64,000 nt of DNA from Bin87 sp965222895. Lineage in GTDB: Bacteria; Chloroflexota; Dehalococcoidia; Lucifugimonadales; UBA3495. Positions 17,343 through 25,640 of this stretch are shown here, piece after piece; the stretch's first letter is position 1; every line of letters starts with the position of its first letter. The notes beneath the pieces were generated by a model. The model did no database searches and had not been told where the DNA came from. It was given only the letters and a program-made list of their open reading frames with translations. Where the stretch lies: the NCBI GenBank assembly GCA_965222895.1, contig CBDCVB010000002.1, forward strand, positions 2,294,001-2,358,000, in the 5' to 3' direction. A program made the position numbers and the translations under genes.

Positions 17343-17504
17343 GTGTCGCGCCGGTGCCATAAGTGCAATGCTTACCCGGTGCCAACCGCACCCGCCATTC
17401 CCGAATACGCCACCAGGCACCCCGGTTCAACAACCACCGGCGTCAACCGGGCCCCTACCCCCTTGGTAGACAGCCTGCGAGTGGACACCATGCGTATCAT
17501 CTAG
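17343..17504 (+). CDS. possible CxxC miniprotein, 53 aa
   Basis: GTG start with TGGAGA upstream. RRCHKCNAYP near the N-terminus is a CxxC knuckle; the rest is Pro/Thr-rich. The stop codon lies inside a perfect palindrome. Competes with a less protein-like overlapping frame (17248-17469). Confidence 0.35.
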   Translation: MSRRCHKCNAYPVPTAPAIPEYATRHPGSTTTGVNRAPTPLVDSLRVDTMRII

Positions 17505-17513
17505 ATGATACGC
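17492..17513. promoter_or_regulatory. perfect 22 bp palindrome
   Basis: GCGTATCATCT followed directly by its exact complement. There is no loop, so it suits a dimeric protein site or a cruciform better than a terminator. It lies about 300 bases before the HNH gene. Confidence 0.5.
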
Positions 17514-17807
17514 CTATTCCCGCACACAACGCGGCAGCAATTACGGATTCCGTATTCTCAATCACTACTTGAACTATCCTACTCCTACAGGACGGTGCGC
17601 ATCCGGTGGTAGAGTCCGTCCCATTGGTAGGAGCGCAGCTCGGACAGCGCCAGTCGCGGGGAGTCGGTCTCCCAGAGTGTGAGCCAGGACAGGCCAGGTA
17701 TGCCCGTGGTCGACAGAGCCGCCGGTTGGGTGTAAAAATGATCCTTGTGATTCACAATGTTCTGACTGGAGTTAGGTCGGGCGCTAGTAGCGCGGAGTGT
17801 GGAGACG
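17514..17807. other. spacer with possible transposase fragment
   Basis: No gene on the + strand. On the minus strand the end of a frame stopping at 17585 (STTGIPGLSWLTLWETDS) looks protein-like and may be a decayed insertion piece, but I cannot assign it. From here the + strand is G-rich, unlike the island around it. Confidence 0.35.
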
Positions 17808-18518
17808 ATGAAGTTTGAGCTAACGGAAACGTTGAAGGGTTTGACCGACGAAGAACTGTTGATCAAGCTTTCCGGTACTGCTCGAAGTATCGGCCGCGAC
17901 ACCATTACCATGGAGGAGTTCAACAAATACGGCTCTGGCCACGCAATCACGTTTACCAGAAGATTCGGGTCATGGCCGTGCGCTCTAGAGCGCGCGGGTC
18001 TGCAACCGAGCAGGTCAAAGATCGGGATTTCCGAAGCAGAGTTATTTGATAACCTGCGGGAGGTATGGATTTCGTACGGACGGCGGCCCAAGTACAGTGA
18101 AGTCAAGGCACCCAGGTCCCGATTCTCCGCAGGCACTTATGAAAACCGGTTCGGATCGTGGCTCGATGCCTTGCGCGCCTTTGTGGAATGGGCGAAGCTA
18201 GAATCTGATTCAGAAGCACCTCATGGTGAGACGAGTCAGGCCAACATGGGTACGAAATCGACAAGTGGAGCCTCGTCCCCCAAGCGAACGCAGCGTCAGC
18301 CCTCCGAACGTCATCGATTTCGAATTCTAATGCGTGACGGCTTCAGGTGTACTTCCTGCGGAGCTTCACCAATCTCTACTCCCGGAACTGAGTTGCATGT
18401 GGATCACATCGTTCCCTGGTCAAGAGGCGGTGAGACCGAGGACGAGAATCTGACGACGAAGTGCAAGCGCTGCAACTTGGGGAAAGGAAACCTAGAGGAG
18501 ACTCTGACCGGTCAGTAA
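17808..18518 (+). CDS. HNH endonuclease with homing-type repeats
   Basis: 236 residues from ATG (GTG at 17799 possible). Two N-terminal repeats of the homing-endonuclease-associated type are seen: SIGRDTITMEEFNKYG...TRRFGSWPCALERAGL and YGRRPKYSEVK...YENRFGSWLDALRAF. After a Ser-rich linker comes the HNH domain: RFRILMRDGFRCTSCGAS...LHVDHIVPWSRGGETEDENLTTKCKRCNLGKGN, with the DH and both CxxC zinc knuckles. Such enzymes cut double-stranded DNA and are often mobile. The gene is G-rich on its coding strand, unlike its neighbours, and the Fic gene just after it lacks its 5' end, so it probably arrived by insertion. Confidence 0.85.
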   Translation: MKFELTETLKGLTDEELLIKLSGTARSIGRDTITMEEFNKYGSGHAITFTRRFGSWPCALERAGLQPSRSKIGISEAELFDNLREVWISYGRRPKYSEVKAPRSRFSAGTYENRFGSWLDALRAFVEWAKLESDSEAPHGETSQANMGTKSTSGASSPKRTQRQPSERHRFRILMRDGFRCTSCGASPISTPGTELHVDHIVPWSRGGETEDENLTTKCKRCNLGKGNLEETLTGQ

Positions 18519-18658
18519 CGCAGTGCGCTAAACGCCCTTCGCGAGGTGGACGGGTGGCGACCGGCAGCTGGTGTGGGAGCTGGGCAAGGACCGGGTATCC
18601 GAGGACGACATCACCTCCCTGCCGGTGCATCAGGCCAGGCCACTACCGCAACCTGGGC

Positions 18659-19051
18659 GTGACCATCGGCAACTGGACGCCACCGCACCATTACCACGTC
18701 CCACAGCTCATGAATCAGCTCATCGAATGGATGCAGTCTGAGCCCGACCCCCTGCTGCGAGCCATCTGGGGGCACCGTCAATTTGAGACGATTCACCCAT
18801 TTGCCGACGGCAACGGCCGCACCGGACGGCTGCTGATTTGCCAAACCCTGCAGGCACCCATAGCAATCAGCCGCCACATCTGGTGGCAACGCCAGCAGTA
18901 CTACCGTCTCCTGAACGACGGCAGTTGGAACCAGTGGTCAGAGTGGCTGTTAGAACGCATCAGGCTGGCCGCCTACCGCACCAGCCAGAACCTCTGCGGA
19001 GGCCCTCTGACCAGCCAAAACTTCACCACATTGGACTACCCGCGGCACTGA
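18659..19051 (+). pseudogene. N-terminally truncated Fic AMP-transferase
   Basis: The Fic core is clear: GHYRNLGVTIGNWTPPHHYHVPQLMNQLIEWM then HRQFETIHPFADGNGRTGRLLICQ, with the complete HxFxDGNGRxxR active site. Fic enzymes transfer AMP or other moieties onto target hydroxyls. Homology begins about 18640 in a frame without a proper start; the first in-frame start inside is GTG at 18659. The usual N-terminal helical part (with or without the inhibitory helix) is missing. Upstream bases in another frame (GDRQLVWELGKDRVSEDDIT) look like a transposase piece. Probably a relic, although the catalytic motif is intact. Confidence 0.75.
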
Positions 19052-19091
19052 ACGCTCATCCCCAACTGCACAGAAGTTTGCAATTATCATC

Positions 19092-19394
19092 ATGAAGCCT
19101 CAACACCAGCACCTGTCAACGTGGCGCCGAATGATCGTAAAGGCGATGAGCGATGACGACTCGTTCGACAACATCGTCCACACCTCCATACCGGCAAACC
19201 GCGCGCCACCGGGTAAGGAATGGCTTAACGAAGAGGTCGACATAAAGTACGGCAGCGATGATCCAATGCCGTTCTTCATCTGGACCACCGAGTAAGTGTA
19301 CTTCACCGTAAACTACGACGGACAAAGGTTCGTCGTCCGAGTCCCGCGCAACCCCGGCAACATTGAGCCTCGGGAATACGGCGCCAGCTACTGA
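19092..19394 (+). pseudogene. hypothetical gene with an in-frame TAA
   Basis: A 67-codon frame from ATG ends in TAA at 19293-19295, and the same frame continues immediately with VYFTVNYDGQRFVVRVPRNP...GASY to a TGA at 19392-19394. The two parts read as one about 100-residue protein (..PFFIWTTE*VYFTV..). Either a nonsense mutation, readthrough, or a GTG restart right after the stop. Family unknown. Confidence 0.55.
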
Positions 19395-19431
19395 ACCAAA
19401 TTAGCCCATCTCGCGGCGAGGAGAACGCCCC

Positions 19432-19695
19432 ATGACACGGACGGCCATGGTCTCAGTGACCAGGAGCCTGACCGACAGGGCAAAGGGCGAGCAGTTCCGG
19501 CAGAAGGCGGTCGGATTCGCCATCGGAGTCGGTTGCGCCGTGGGAGCCAGCGCGGTCGCGGAAGTCTTCACCGACTCGCGACTGCTTATGCTCCTGGTCG
19601 CAATCCCGGTTGTTTCGATCGGGATGTGGGCCACGGCCCGGCAGTTCAGCCGGGGGCAGCACCGGCCATGCCCGACGAGCAGAGCGGCAACGTAA
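19432..19695 (+). CDS. small membrane protein, 87 aa
   Basis: ATG start after GGCGAGGAGAACG. A basic N-terminus, then hydrophobic helices AVGFAIGVGCAVGASAVAEV and LLMLLVAIPVVSIGMWATA. Function unknown; one of several two-helix proteins in this run. Confidence 0.6.
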   Translation: MTRTAMVSVTRSLTDRAKGEQFRQKAVGFAIGVGCAVGASAVAEVFTDSRLLMLLVAIPVVSIGMWATARQFSRGQHRPCPTSRAAT

Positions 19696-19749
19696 AGTAA
19701 CCGAGGACGCCATCCGGATATCGGATGCCAGAACGCACGGAGCATGATA

Positions 19750-20121
19750 ATGACAACCACTAGGACCACCAATGACAGCGACCGCTTCACGATTCTCTAC
19801 CAAGCAAACGTGGCTGACACCCAATACGGCCAAGACGAATTCAAGACGGCGATGGACGACATGGACCTCGATAACATCATCGAAGCGCGCCGGAACAAGG
19901 GCATGGGAGTCCTGACGCATAAGGTCGACGAGGACACATCGTTCCAAGCCTACGCATACCTTTCTGCTGCCGGGTTCATCCAGATATGGATGGAAGTGGT
20001 CAGCACGACGAACGAGCCAGCCATCCTCGCAATGGCGAGGTTCTCGTGGCCGCCGTACAGCGATGATCTTGTCCTACACGAGCAGTACGCCGCAAAGATG
20101 CAGGACGTGTTGAGCGGCTGA
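19750..20121 (+). CDS. hypothetical protein, 123 aa
   Basis: ATG at 19750 chosen over 19744 because GGAG lies about 8 bases before it. Mixed alpha/beta; AYLSAAGFIQIWMEVVSTTNEP looks like a two-stranded core. No family recognised. Confidence 0.6.
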   Translation: MTTTRTTNDSDRFTILYQANVADTQYGQDEFKTAMDDMDLDNIIEARRNKGMGVLTHKVDEDTSFQAYAYLSAAGFIQIWMEVVSTTNEPAILAMARFSWPPYSDDLVLHEQYAAKMQDVLSG

Positions 20122-20164
20122 CCGAACACCGAGAACACCACTCAACGAAAAGGGAACTCAAACG

Positions 20165-20463
20165 ATGGCGCGAGATTACCGCAAAGAACGAGACAGTCTA
20201 GAGCATGTTTACATTTCATCGGGTTCGGCGACATCATCGAGATGCCCCAGGGCTATCCGGACGTCTTCGGCGACGATCAGGACGCAGTCATCCGCCCGAA
20301 CCACGCGTCCCGGTGGCTCAGCACCAGCGAATACGTGCGCGCCCATCACTTGGCACAGCAACCGATGGACGATCTCAGAAGAGCGGAGTTCCGCGTACGC
20401 TACATCCGGGCACTCGCCGAGATACCCCGACGAATCTGCATACAGCTCGACTGGAATCTCTGA
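20165..20463 (+). pseudogene. hypothetical gene, probably frameshifted
   Basis: ATG at 20165 (AAAGGGAAC upstream) opens MARDYRKERDSLEHV, but the protein-like sequence FIGFGDIIEMPQGYPDVFGDDQDAVIRPNHASRWLSTSEYV...CIQLDWNL is in another frame from about 20208 to 20463. One indel near 20200 would join them. If intact, the gene would start at the internal ATG 20242 (73 codons). Confidence 0.45.
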
Positions 20464-20548
20464 TTGCCGGCGAAAGACCGGCCCGTCCGTAAACTGCGGA
20501 TGGCCGGCCCAAGCAGCACGAAACCGAGCAGCACACAAGGGGGAGACG

Positions 20549-20704
20549 ATGGAAACGGCAATCATGGCAGTCGTGACAACGATACTCGTGGGACTGGCCT
20601 TAGGCAGACTGACCCAAGCATTGATCCGGGGGAAGTCAGACCCGGACAAAGGCAACCAGCCGGGTATCCGAAACCACACTCATGCCGGCGACGAGGCGGC
20701 GTGA
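20549..20704 (+). CDS. single-TM miniprotein, 51 aa
   Basis: ATG 5 bases after GGGGGAG. METAIMAVVTTILVGLALGR is a membrane helix, followed by a hydrophilic basic tail. Too short for family recognition; a strong ribosome binding site supports it. Confidence 0.6.
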   Translation: METAIMAVVTTILVGLALGRLTQALIRGKSDPDKGNQPGIRNHTHAGDEAA

Positions 20705-20719
20705 ATCCGGAGGGAACAG

Positions 20720-20971
20720 ATGAGATCAACAATCGTGGAGGCACACCACGAAGGACTGTGGCTCAAGGCAACGGTCGCCACGTTCGATGAGGCGGAAACG
20801 AGCCGGCCCTGCATGGTGCCGGGCTACGAGACCCCCAGCCTGATGCGAACCATAGGCACGGTCGAGAAGGATGACGTATGGATCCTCGACTGGTCCACAC
20901 GCGAGGGCGCAGCGTTCAGCCTCGACCGAAACCCCTTCTTCCAGTTACAGAAGATTCAGGCGAATCTGTGA
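20720..20971 (+). CDS. hypothetical protein, 83 aa
   Basis: ATG with GGAGGGAAC upstream, 15 bases after the previous stop. Compact soluble protein (TIGTVEKDDVWILDWSTREGAAFSL), beta-rich in style. Family unknown. Confidence 0.6.
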   Translation: MRSTIVEAHHEGLWLKATVATFDEAETSRPCMVPGYETPSLMRTIGTVEKDDVWILDWSTREGAAFSLDRNPFFQLQKIQANL

Positions 20972-20977
20972 CCGGTC

Positions 20978-21094
20978 ATGACACCATTCGTCGAATGGTT
21001 GCGCGAACAGCGAGAGACGTTACAGAAGTTTCCCGAGGATCTGCCCGGGTTCGTTGACCTGTCGCCCCGACGAAAGACGCCGGACCCGCACTGA
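20978..21094 (+). CDS. possible 38-residue protein
   Basis: MTPFVEWLREQRETLQKFPE begins 7 bases after the previous stop. Helical and charged; plausible as the last member of a miniprotein run, but very short. Confidence 0.35.
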   Translation: MTPFVEWLREQRETLQKFPEDLPGFVDLSPRRKTPDPH

Positions 21095-21163
21095 CAAACC
21101 GCCGACCAAGACCAGAAGCGTGCGCTGCCAGCTAGCCGCTAGTCGCAGGGAAGCATCACAAAA

Positions 21164-21608
21164 ATGCTCATCCAGTACGCGAGCCTGCTATTCGCCGTCA
21201 TCGCCGGGGCCAGCACGATCACAGCCACCATGGCATACATAACGAAGAGACACCAACCGTGGCAGAACTTGCACCCCTCAGTACGAAGCTCCTACGACGT
21301 CGCCGCCGGAGCGCCAGTCATCGCTGCAATCGCCGTCGCGTCCATCAACGCCCGTACTATGGAGCGACACCGTCCAGTCAGTCAAGCAGCTCAGACAAAT
21401 GACCGAGCAGATGCTGCAGGAGCCGTCCGCAATGGGAACGACGCACGAGGGCGTAGTCATAAGGACCGCGAGATCGTTTACCAACCGGCAGTTCGCCGAG
21501 AGCGTCTGCAAAGTCGTGCGGGCCGGCCACGTGCCGCCCGACGAGGAACACTGGTCCCACAACTGGACGCCGGCGCGTCTGCTCCGGGCCGGTGGGACAG
21601 TGGGATAG
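21164..21608 (+). pseudogene. two-TM protein gene with probable frameshift
   Basis: From ATG 21164: LIQYASLLFAVIAGASTITATMAYI and GAPVIAAIAVASI are membrane helices. Around 21355 coding quality moves one frame over and continues LWSDTVQSVKQLRQMTEQMLQEPSAMG...EEHWSHNWTPARLLRAGG to a stop at 21606-21608. A single indel would make one membrane-anchored protein of about 147 residues. Alternatively two genes, the second starting at ATG 21399. Confidence 0.5.
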
Positions 21609-21753
21609 CAACACACACTGAAGATTAGGCATTCCAACGGTATGAAAGTCTGGCAATCTGCAGATTTACCAACCGCCTAAAGCAAAAGGAAGACACTTGC
21701 CGTGCCCGCACGCTGCTGATAGCCTGCGGGCACACGACTGTCAGAGGAGAACG

Positions 21754-22464
21754 ATGACCACTCCAGACCCGGCCACCGAGTTCATGCACGCGCTGGACCA
21801 GCATCCGGAGATCGAAGAGGAGCTGCGCAGACGCCTCCTTTCCAAAGAAGTGATCGACCTGCCAGGTATAGTTGCCCAGCTCGCCAACACGGTCTCGGAG
21901 ATGGCCAATACGTTCGACCGCAGACTCACCGCCGTAGAGAACCGGCTCGACAGCATCGACGGCAGACTCGACAACCTCGACGGGCACATGGCCCAGCTGA
22001 TCGGTCAGGTCAACAACGTGGACGGTCGGGTCGCCAACCTGACGGGCACCGACTACGAACGAAAGGCCGCACGCCGCATTCAGAGCCTGCTGTCCCGTTA
22101 TATGCGTCTGACACACATACAGGGACTGCATTCACCAGCCCACGAGACAGCAGACTACCTGGTCAGCACGCTGAACGGAGCGATGGACACAGGAAGGGTC
22201 TCGGCCGAAGAAGCAGACGATTTGGAACAGGCCGACATCATAGTAATGACCGACGACCCCGACGGAAGCAAAAGGTACATAGTCGCGGAAGCGTCGGTAA
22301 CCATCAACGACTCAGATGTGGACCGCGCTGACCGGCGAGCCCACACGCTGGCGACAGCGACCGGCACACCGACGACCGCTGCAGTCATCGGAAGCGCGAT
22401 ATCGGACACCAACCGGCGCCGCGCCGGGGAGTCCAACGTCATCATCCTGACGCTGCAGCCGTAG
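21754..22464 (+). CDS. coiled-coil plus DUF3782-like nuclease-fold protein, 236 aa
   Basis: ATG 6 bases after AGAGGAGA. Residues 40-90 are a regular coiled coil with repeated LDSIDGRLDNLDGHMAQL. The C-terminal part EQADIIVMTDDPDGSKRYIVAEASVTINDSDVDRADRRAHTL...TPTTAAVIGSAI has the D...E-x-S layout of PD-(D/E)XK-like DUF3782 proteins, where a coiled coil precedes a predicted nuclease fold. Roles are not established. The expected Lys of ExK is Ser here. Confidence 0.65.
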   Translation: MTTPDPATEFMHALDQHPEIEEELRRRLLSKEVIDLPGIVAQLANTVSEMANTFDRRLTAVENRLDSIDGRLDNLDGHMAQLIGQVNNVDGRVANLTGTDYERKAARRIQSLLSRYMRLTHIQGLHSPAHETADYLVSTLNGAMDTGRVSAEEADDLEQADIIVMTDDPDGSKRYIVAEASVTINDSDVDRADRRAHTLATATGTPTTAAVIGSAISDTNRRRAGESNVIILTLQP

Positions 22465-22884
22465 GGCAGCAGAGCGACCAGCAACTGCTCGACCGGCTCA
22501 AGCAGCAGGTTGACTTCGACGCTCCCGTGTTTCACGACCTCAACAGCTTCTTCAAAGCGAACGAGACGATTCAGAAACGCACCAAAGTGTAGGGTCGGCA
22601 AACGATCACACGGCCAAAAGAGCAGCCGGCGAACGGAAGCCTGGTGCATGCCGCCATCACGGTGCAGTACCCGCACTTGAACAGCTGCGGCTGAGAACGG
22701 ACTCCCACAATGCCAAACATCTGGGCCGAGTAGTCGCCGGCATCGTCACGTTGGCCACCTAGATAATCCTCGCGGCAACCACGTACTGCAAGCCGTGGCG
22801 AAGGTTCACGATGAGGCAATCAAACAGGCGATTTCGCTACTCACCCAACCGGAGCAGTAAAATAACAGTATAACAACAACGGAA
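22465..22884. other. decayed coding remnants
   Basis: Short protein-like pieces without start codons occur in changing frames: QQLLDRLKQQVDFDAPVFHD (stop near 22591), VHAAITVQYPHLNSCG, and LQAVAKVHDEAIKQAISLL (stop at 22860). They look like a degraded gene or two; nothing intact is seen. Confidence 0.45.
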
Positions 22885-23994
22885 GTGAGACCGACCACGC
22901 TACAGTACTCGGCCACCACCTCGCGGGCCGGCTACCGCCAGCTCGAAGCCGCCATGCTGCATATGGGACATCTGTGCAATGCCCTAATCCGACACCGAAA
23001 CGCCGCACACGGCTCACACCGCCATGCCTTCAACCTCAACCTCCAGAACTCCCACCTCACCGACCTACACCGCCACGACCCAGCGTTCAACCGCTACGCT
23101 CGCAAATTGCTGGTGGGCGCCACACGCCAAGTCAACAAGTCGTACCGCACGTGCTTCAAGCACGCCGACGTGGGCCGTCCCAAGACCGCCAGCTCTTACC
23201 AGAACCGCACTGTCGAGATCTCCGAACCAGCCGTTCAGCACCTCAGGTTCAGACCGGATGGCTGGGCCACCATCAAAATCAAGGGCCTGCCCACTATCCG
23301 GTTCAGAACCGACCAGCGACTACCCAAAGACGCACAACCCAAAGCCATCAGGCTCACGCTGAAACCGCGTCGTCTAGTCGTGTCGCTCGTCTATCAGCGA
23401 GCGCCCAAAGACATCGGACCGCCGAGCCGACAACCAGTCGGCATTGACCCCGGCGTAAAGTACAACATCACCACGTTCAGTAATGACGGCACTGTGCTAC
23501 AGACACCCGGCTTCGACAGTCGCCCACACCGCAAAGTAAAGCGACTACTACTACGCAAGATGCAACGGCAACGCGACGCCGCCTTACGGGACCGGCGAGC
23601 GCGCTTCTTCAGCCAACAGACCCGAGCCGGTAAAACAAAACGCCGTTTCCGCCGGACAGAACAACCCTCAGCCGGCTAACTCAAAACCTTGGCGCAGCTC
23701 CGACAAGTTGAGCAAAAGCGCCAAGACAGCATGAGAGGCTACCAGCACCGGGTTTCAACCCAATTGGTCAAAGACCACAGCATCATCTGCATTGAAGACA
23801 CCGGCATCAGGAACCTGACCCGCTCGGCCAAAGGCACTGCCGAACAGCCGGGCAAAAACGTCAGGCAGAAAGCTGGCCTGAACCGGGAAATCCTCACGCA
23901 GGGCTGGTCCGGGCTACGGAACAAACCGGAGTACAAGTCCCAGTGGTACGGGCGCCAGTTCATCCCCGTACCCGCCCGCACAAGTGGGCGGTAG
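22885..23994 (+). pseudogene. decayed TnpB (RNA-guided nuclease) gene
   Basis: GTG start. VGIDPGVKYNITTFS carries the first RuvC aspartate, IICIEDTGIRNL the glutamate, and ILTQGWSGLRNKPEYKSQWYG follows. An in-frame TAA at 23677-23679 interrupts it (..QPSAG*LKTLAQLRQ..). The C-terminal zinc-ribbon and last aspartate are missing: after PVPARTSGR the frame stops and other DNA begins. No TnpA is present. It shares words with the remnant at 15939-16330, which keeps the part missing here, so both derive from one element family. Confidence 0.85.
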
Positions 23995-24353
23995 GCACTA
24001 CCTTCGAATGGGAATTCGATTTCCCAGTCCACCCAAATCCGGCCTATGACCACGAGACAGAACCCAAACGCAAGAAAAAGAAACCTGCCAAACCAGCCGC
24101 AGCACGCACTCCGGCACGTAAAGTCTCAAAGCCCGCCACCACTGCCGAAAAGCCGAAAGCATCCCAGAAGTCGAAGCGAGTCCGCCTCACCTCCCAGGAA
24201 CGGCGGGAACGTGGTCGGGCACGCGCTGCTGAAACGCGCAGCAAACTCAAAGACGCGGGCCTATGCAGAGACTGCCAGCAACCTGCCATACGAGGGCAAA
24301 CCCATTGCCCAGACTGCGCCGAGAAACATCGCAAGTCACGTGGACCTCGCTAA
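23943..24353 (+). CDS. Lys/Ala-rich basic protein with C-terminal zinc finger
   Basis: The convincing part starts about 23985 (VGTTFEWEFDFPVHPNP), then a long KRKKKKPAKPAAARTPARK tail like a histone-like linker, then CRDCQQPAIRGQTHCPDC (CxxC...CxxC). The listed ATG lies in the TnpB remnant, so the native start was probably lost or replaced when the TnpB element was truncated. DNA-binding is likely from charge. It converges on the zinc-ribbon gene, sharing a terminator. Confidence 0.55.
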   Translation: MVRAPVHPRTRPHKWAVGTTFEWEFDFPVHPNPAYDHETEPKRKKKKPAKPAAARTPARKVSKPATTAEKPKASQKSKRVRLTSQERRERGRARAAETRSKLKDAGLCRDCQQPAIRGQTHCPDCAEKHRKSRGPR

Positions 24354-24387
24354 TCCAAGGGAAACACCCGGCACAAAACCAAAACGT

Positions 24388-24430
24388 GCATCTCGCCGCC
24401 ATTCTTTGACAATGGCGGCGAGATGCTTTA
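24388..24430. terminator. strong bidirectional terminator
   Basis: GCATCTCGCCGCCATT pairs with its exact complement around CTTTGAC (16 bp stem), followed by TTTA on the + strand and TTTTGG-rich sequence on the other. It lies between convergent genes. Confidence 0.8.
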
Positions 24431-24462
24431 GTACACCAACGAAAAACGGAACTACGCCGCGT

Positions 24463-24771
24463 TTAGTCCCGCATGCGGTTGAAACAATCGCTGCAGTAGA
24501 CCGGCCGGTCACCGCTCGGGCGGAACGGCACCGTGGCGTCATTGCCACAGTTGGCGCACACAACGGTGAACATCTCACGTTGACCGCCACCATAGCCGCC
24601 GCCACCGCCGCCACTGTCGCGAGGCTGACCTCGACGGGCGTTGCGGCACGAGGAGCAGCGCTTGGGGTTGTTGGTGAAGCCGCGAGAAGCATGGAATTCC
24701 TGCTCACCTACTGTGAACACGAAATCCGAGCCGCAGTCGCTGCATGCTAGGGTCATGTCAGAAAGGGCCAC
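24463..24771 (-). CDS. double zinc-ribbon protein of Chloroflexota type
   Basis: 102 residues from a GTG at 24771, 7 bases after GGAGG. CSDCGSDFVFTVGEQEFHASRGFTNNPKRCSSC is the zinc-ribbon found in many Chloroflexota proteins, then a Gly-rich linker and a second CANCGNDATVPFRPSGDRPVYCSDC. I associate this architecture with conserved single-copy proteins of that phylum, often expressed under stress; exact role unknown. It supports the taxonomic inference and may be the edge of native chromosome. Confidence 0.8.
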   Translation of the reverse strand: MALSDMTLACSDCGSDFVFTVGEQEFHASRGFTNNPKRCSSCRNARRGQPRDSGGGGGGYGGGQREMFTVVCANCGNDATVPFRPSGDRPVYCSDCFNRMRD

Positions 24772-24913
24772 GATAATTCCTCCAAAGGTTTTGTCTATCA
24801 CGTTGCATATTTTGAGGCCTGGTTTCGCCGGGCAAAGTGATTTCCAATACACAAGGAAGGCGGACCGAAACAACCTGAACTGACACCAATATACCTCAAA
24901 CACCAACACTGTT

Positions 24914-25027
24914 GTATCCGGTCCCGGCACGCTAGACATCGACCACATGGTTCCTTTGACCAACGTAAACATCTCCGGCAAGGCCGCGGTTTTCGGCAAC
25001 GCCCGCGTGTTGGGCAACGACACATGA
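24914..25027 (+). pseudogene. HNH-like fragment
   Basis: VSGPGTLDIDHMVPLTNVNISGKAAVFGNARVLGN reads first as the DHMVPL strand of DUF1524/HNH nucleases, then as GNARV repeats, without a start codon. Probably two fused fragments. The rest of 24772-25192 shows no gene. Confidence 0.3.
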
Positions 25028-25192
25028 AGCTGATGACAGCGAAAACTACGTCTCTACTACCGCTGAGGCATCGCCCAGCCAACTGCGGGCAGCAGGGTTA
25101 GGTGCACTGCCCCACGCGATCCACCAACGCATGTCTGCCAGCACCCACCTGCCATTCGGTACCAACCGCAACGAGGCTGGTCTGGACGGACG

Positions 25193-25504
25193 TTAGACCA
25201 GCACGCCAACGAACTTGATGAGCCCTGAGGCGACCAACCAAGTGATAAAGGCCGACAGTGCAAAACCCGCAGCGTACGTCAATACAGTCCCCAGAACATC
25301 CCTTTTGCTGTGAGAGTCAATGAGCAACGCGGCCGCCCGACGGGTCACCGCATGGATCGTGTTCCACGTTCCCAAGTACATGCCAATGGCGAAGAACTTC
25401 TCCCAAGCGGCGTTGTCCTCCATTGCCAAGAGCGTAGCCCCTACGAACAGAACGATGGTCAACCCAGCAGAACCCAGATGTAGCGCTATATTCGCCACCG
25501 GCAA
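25193..25504 (-). CDS. membrane protein, 103 aa
   Basis: Hydrophobic segments AGLTIVLFVGATLLAM, FFAIGMYLGTWNTIHAV and GTVLTYAAGFALSAFITWLVASGLIKFV suggest three helices. No family recognised. It lies downstream of the restriction operon on the same strand, about 135 bases after it. Confidence 0.6.
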   Translation of the reverse strand: MPVANIALHLGSAGLTIVLFVGATLLAMEDNAAWEKFFAIGMYLGTWNTIHAVTRRAAALLIDSHSKRDVLGTVLTYAAGFALSAFITWLVASGLIKFVGVLV

Positions 25505-25640
25505 ACCCTTCAGCCTTAGTCACCGCATCGAGCTTCGTTCAGATGTCCGACCCGCGCCCAGTCGTGCGGTTACTTCCTGTTCGATTGATAACAGTTCTGC
25601 CAACCTCGAAGGTTCTCAAGGTCAGCCTAGGCAAGCCCGC

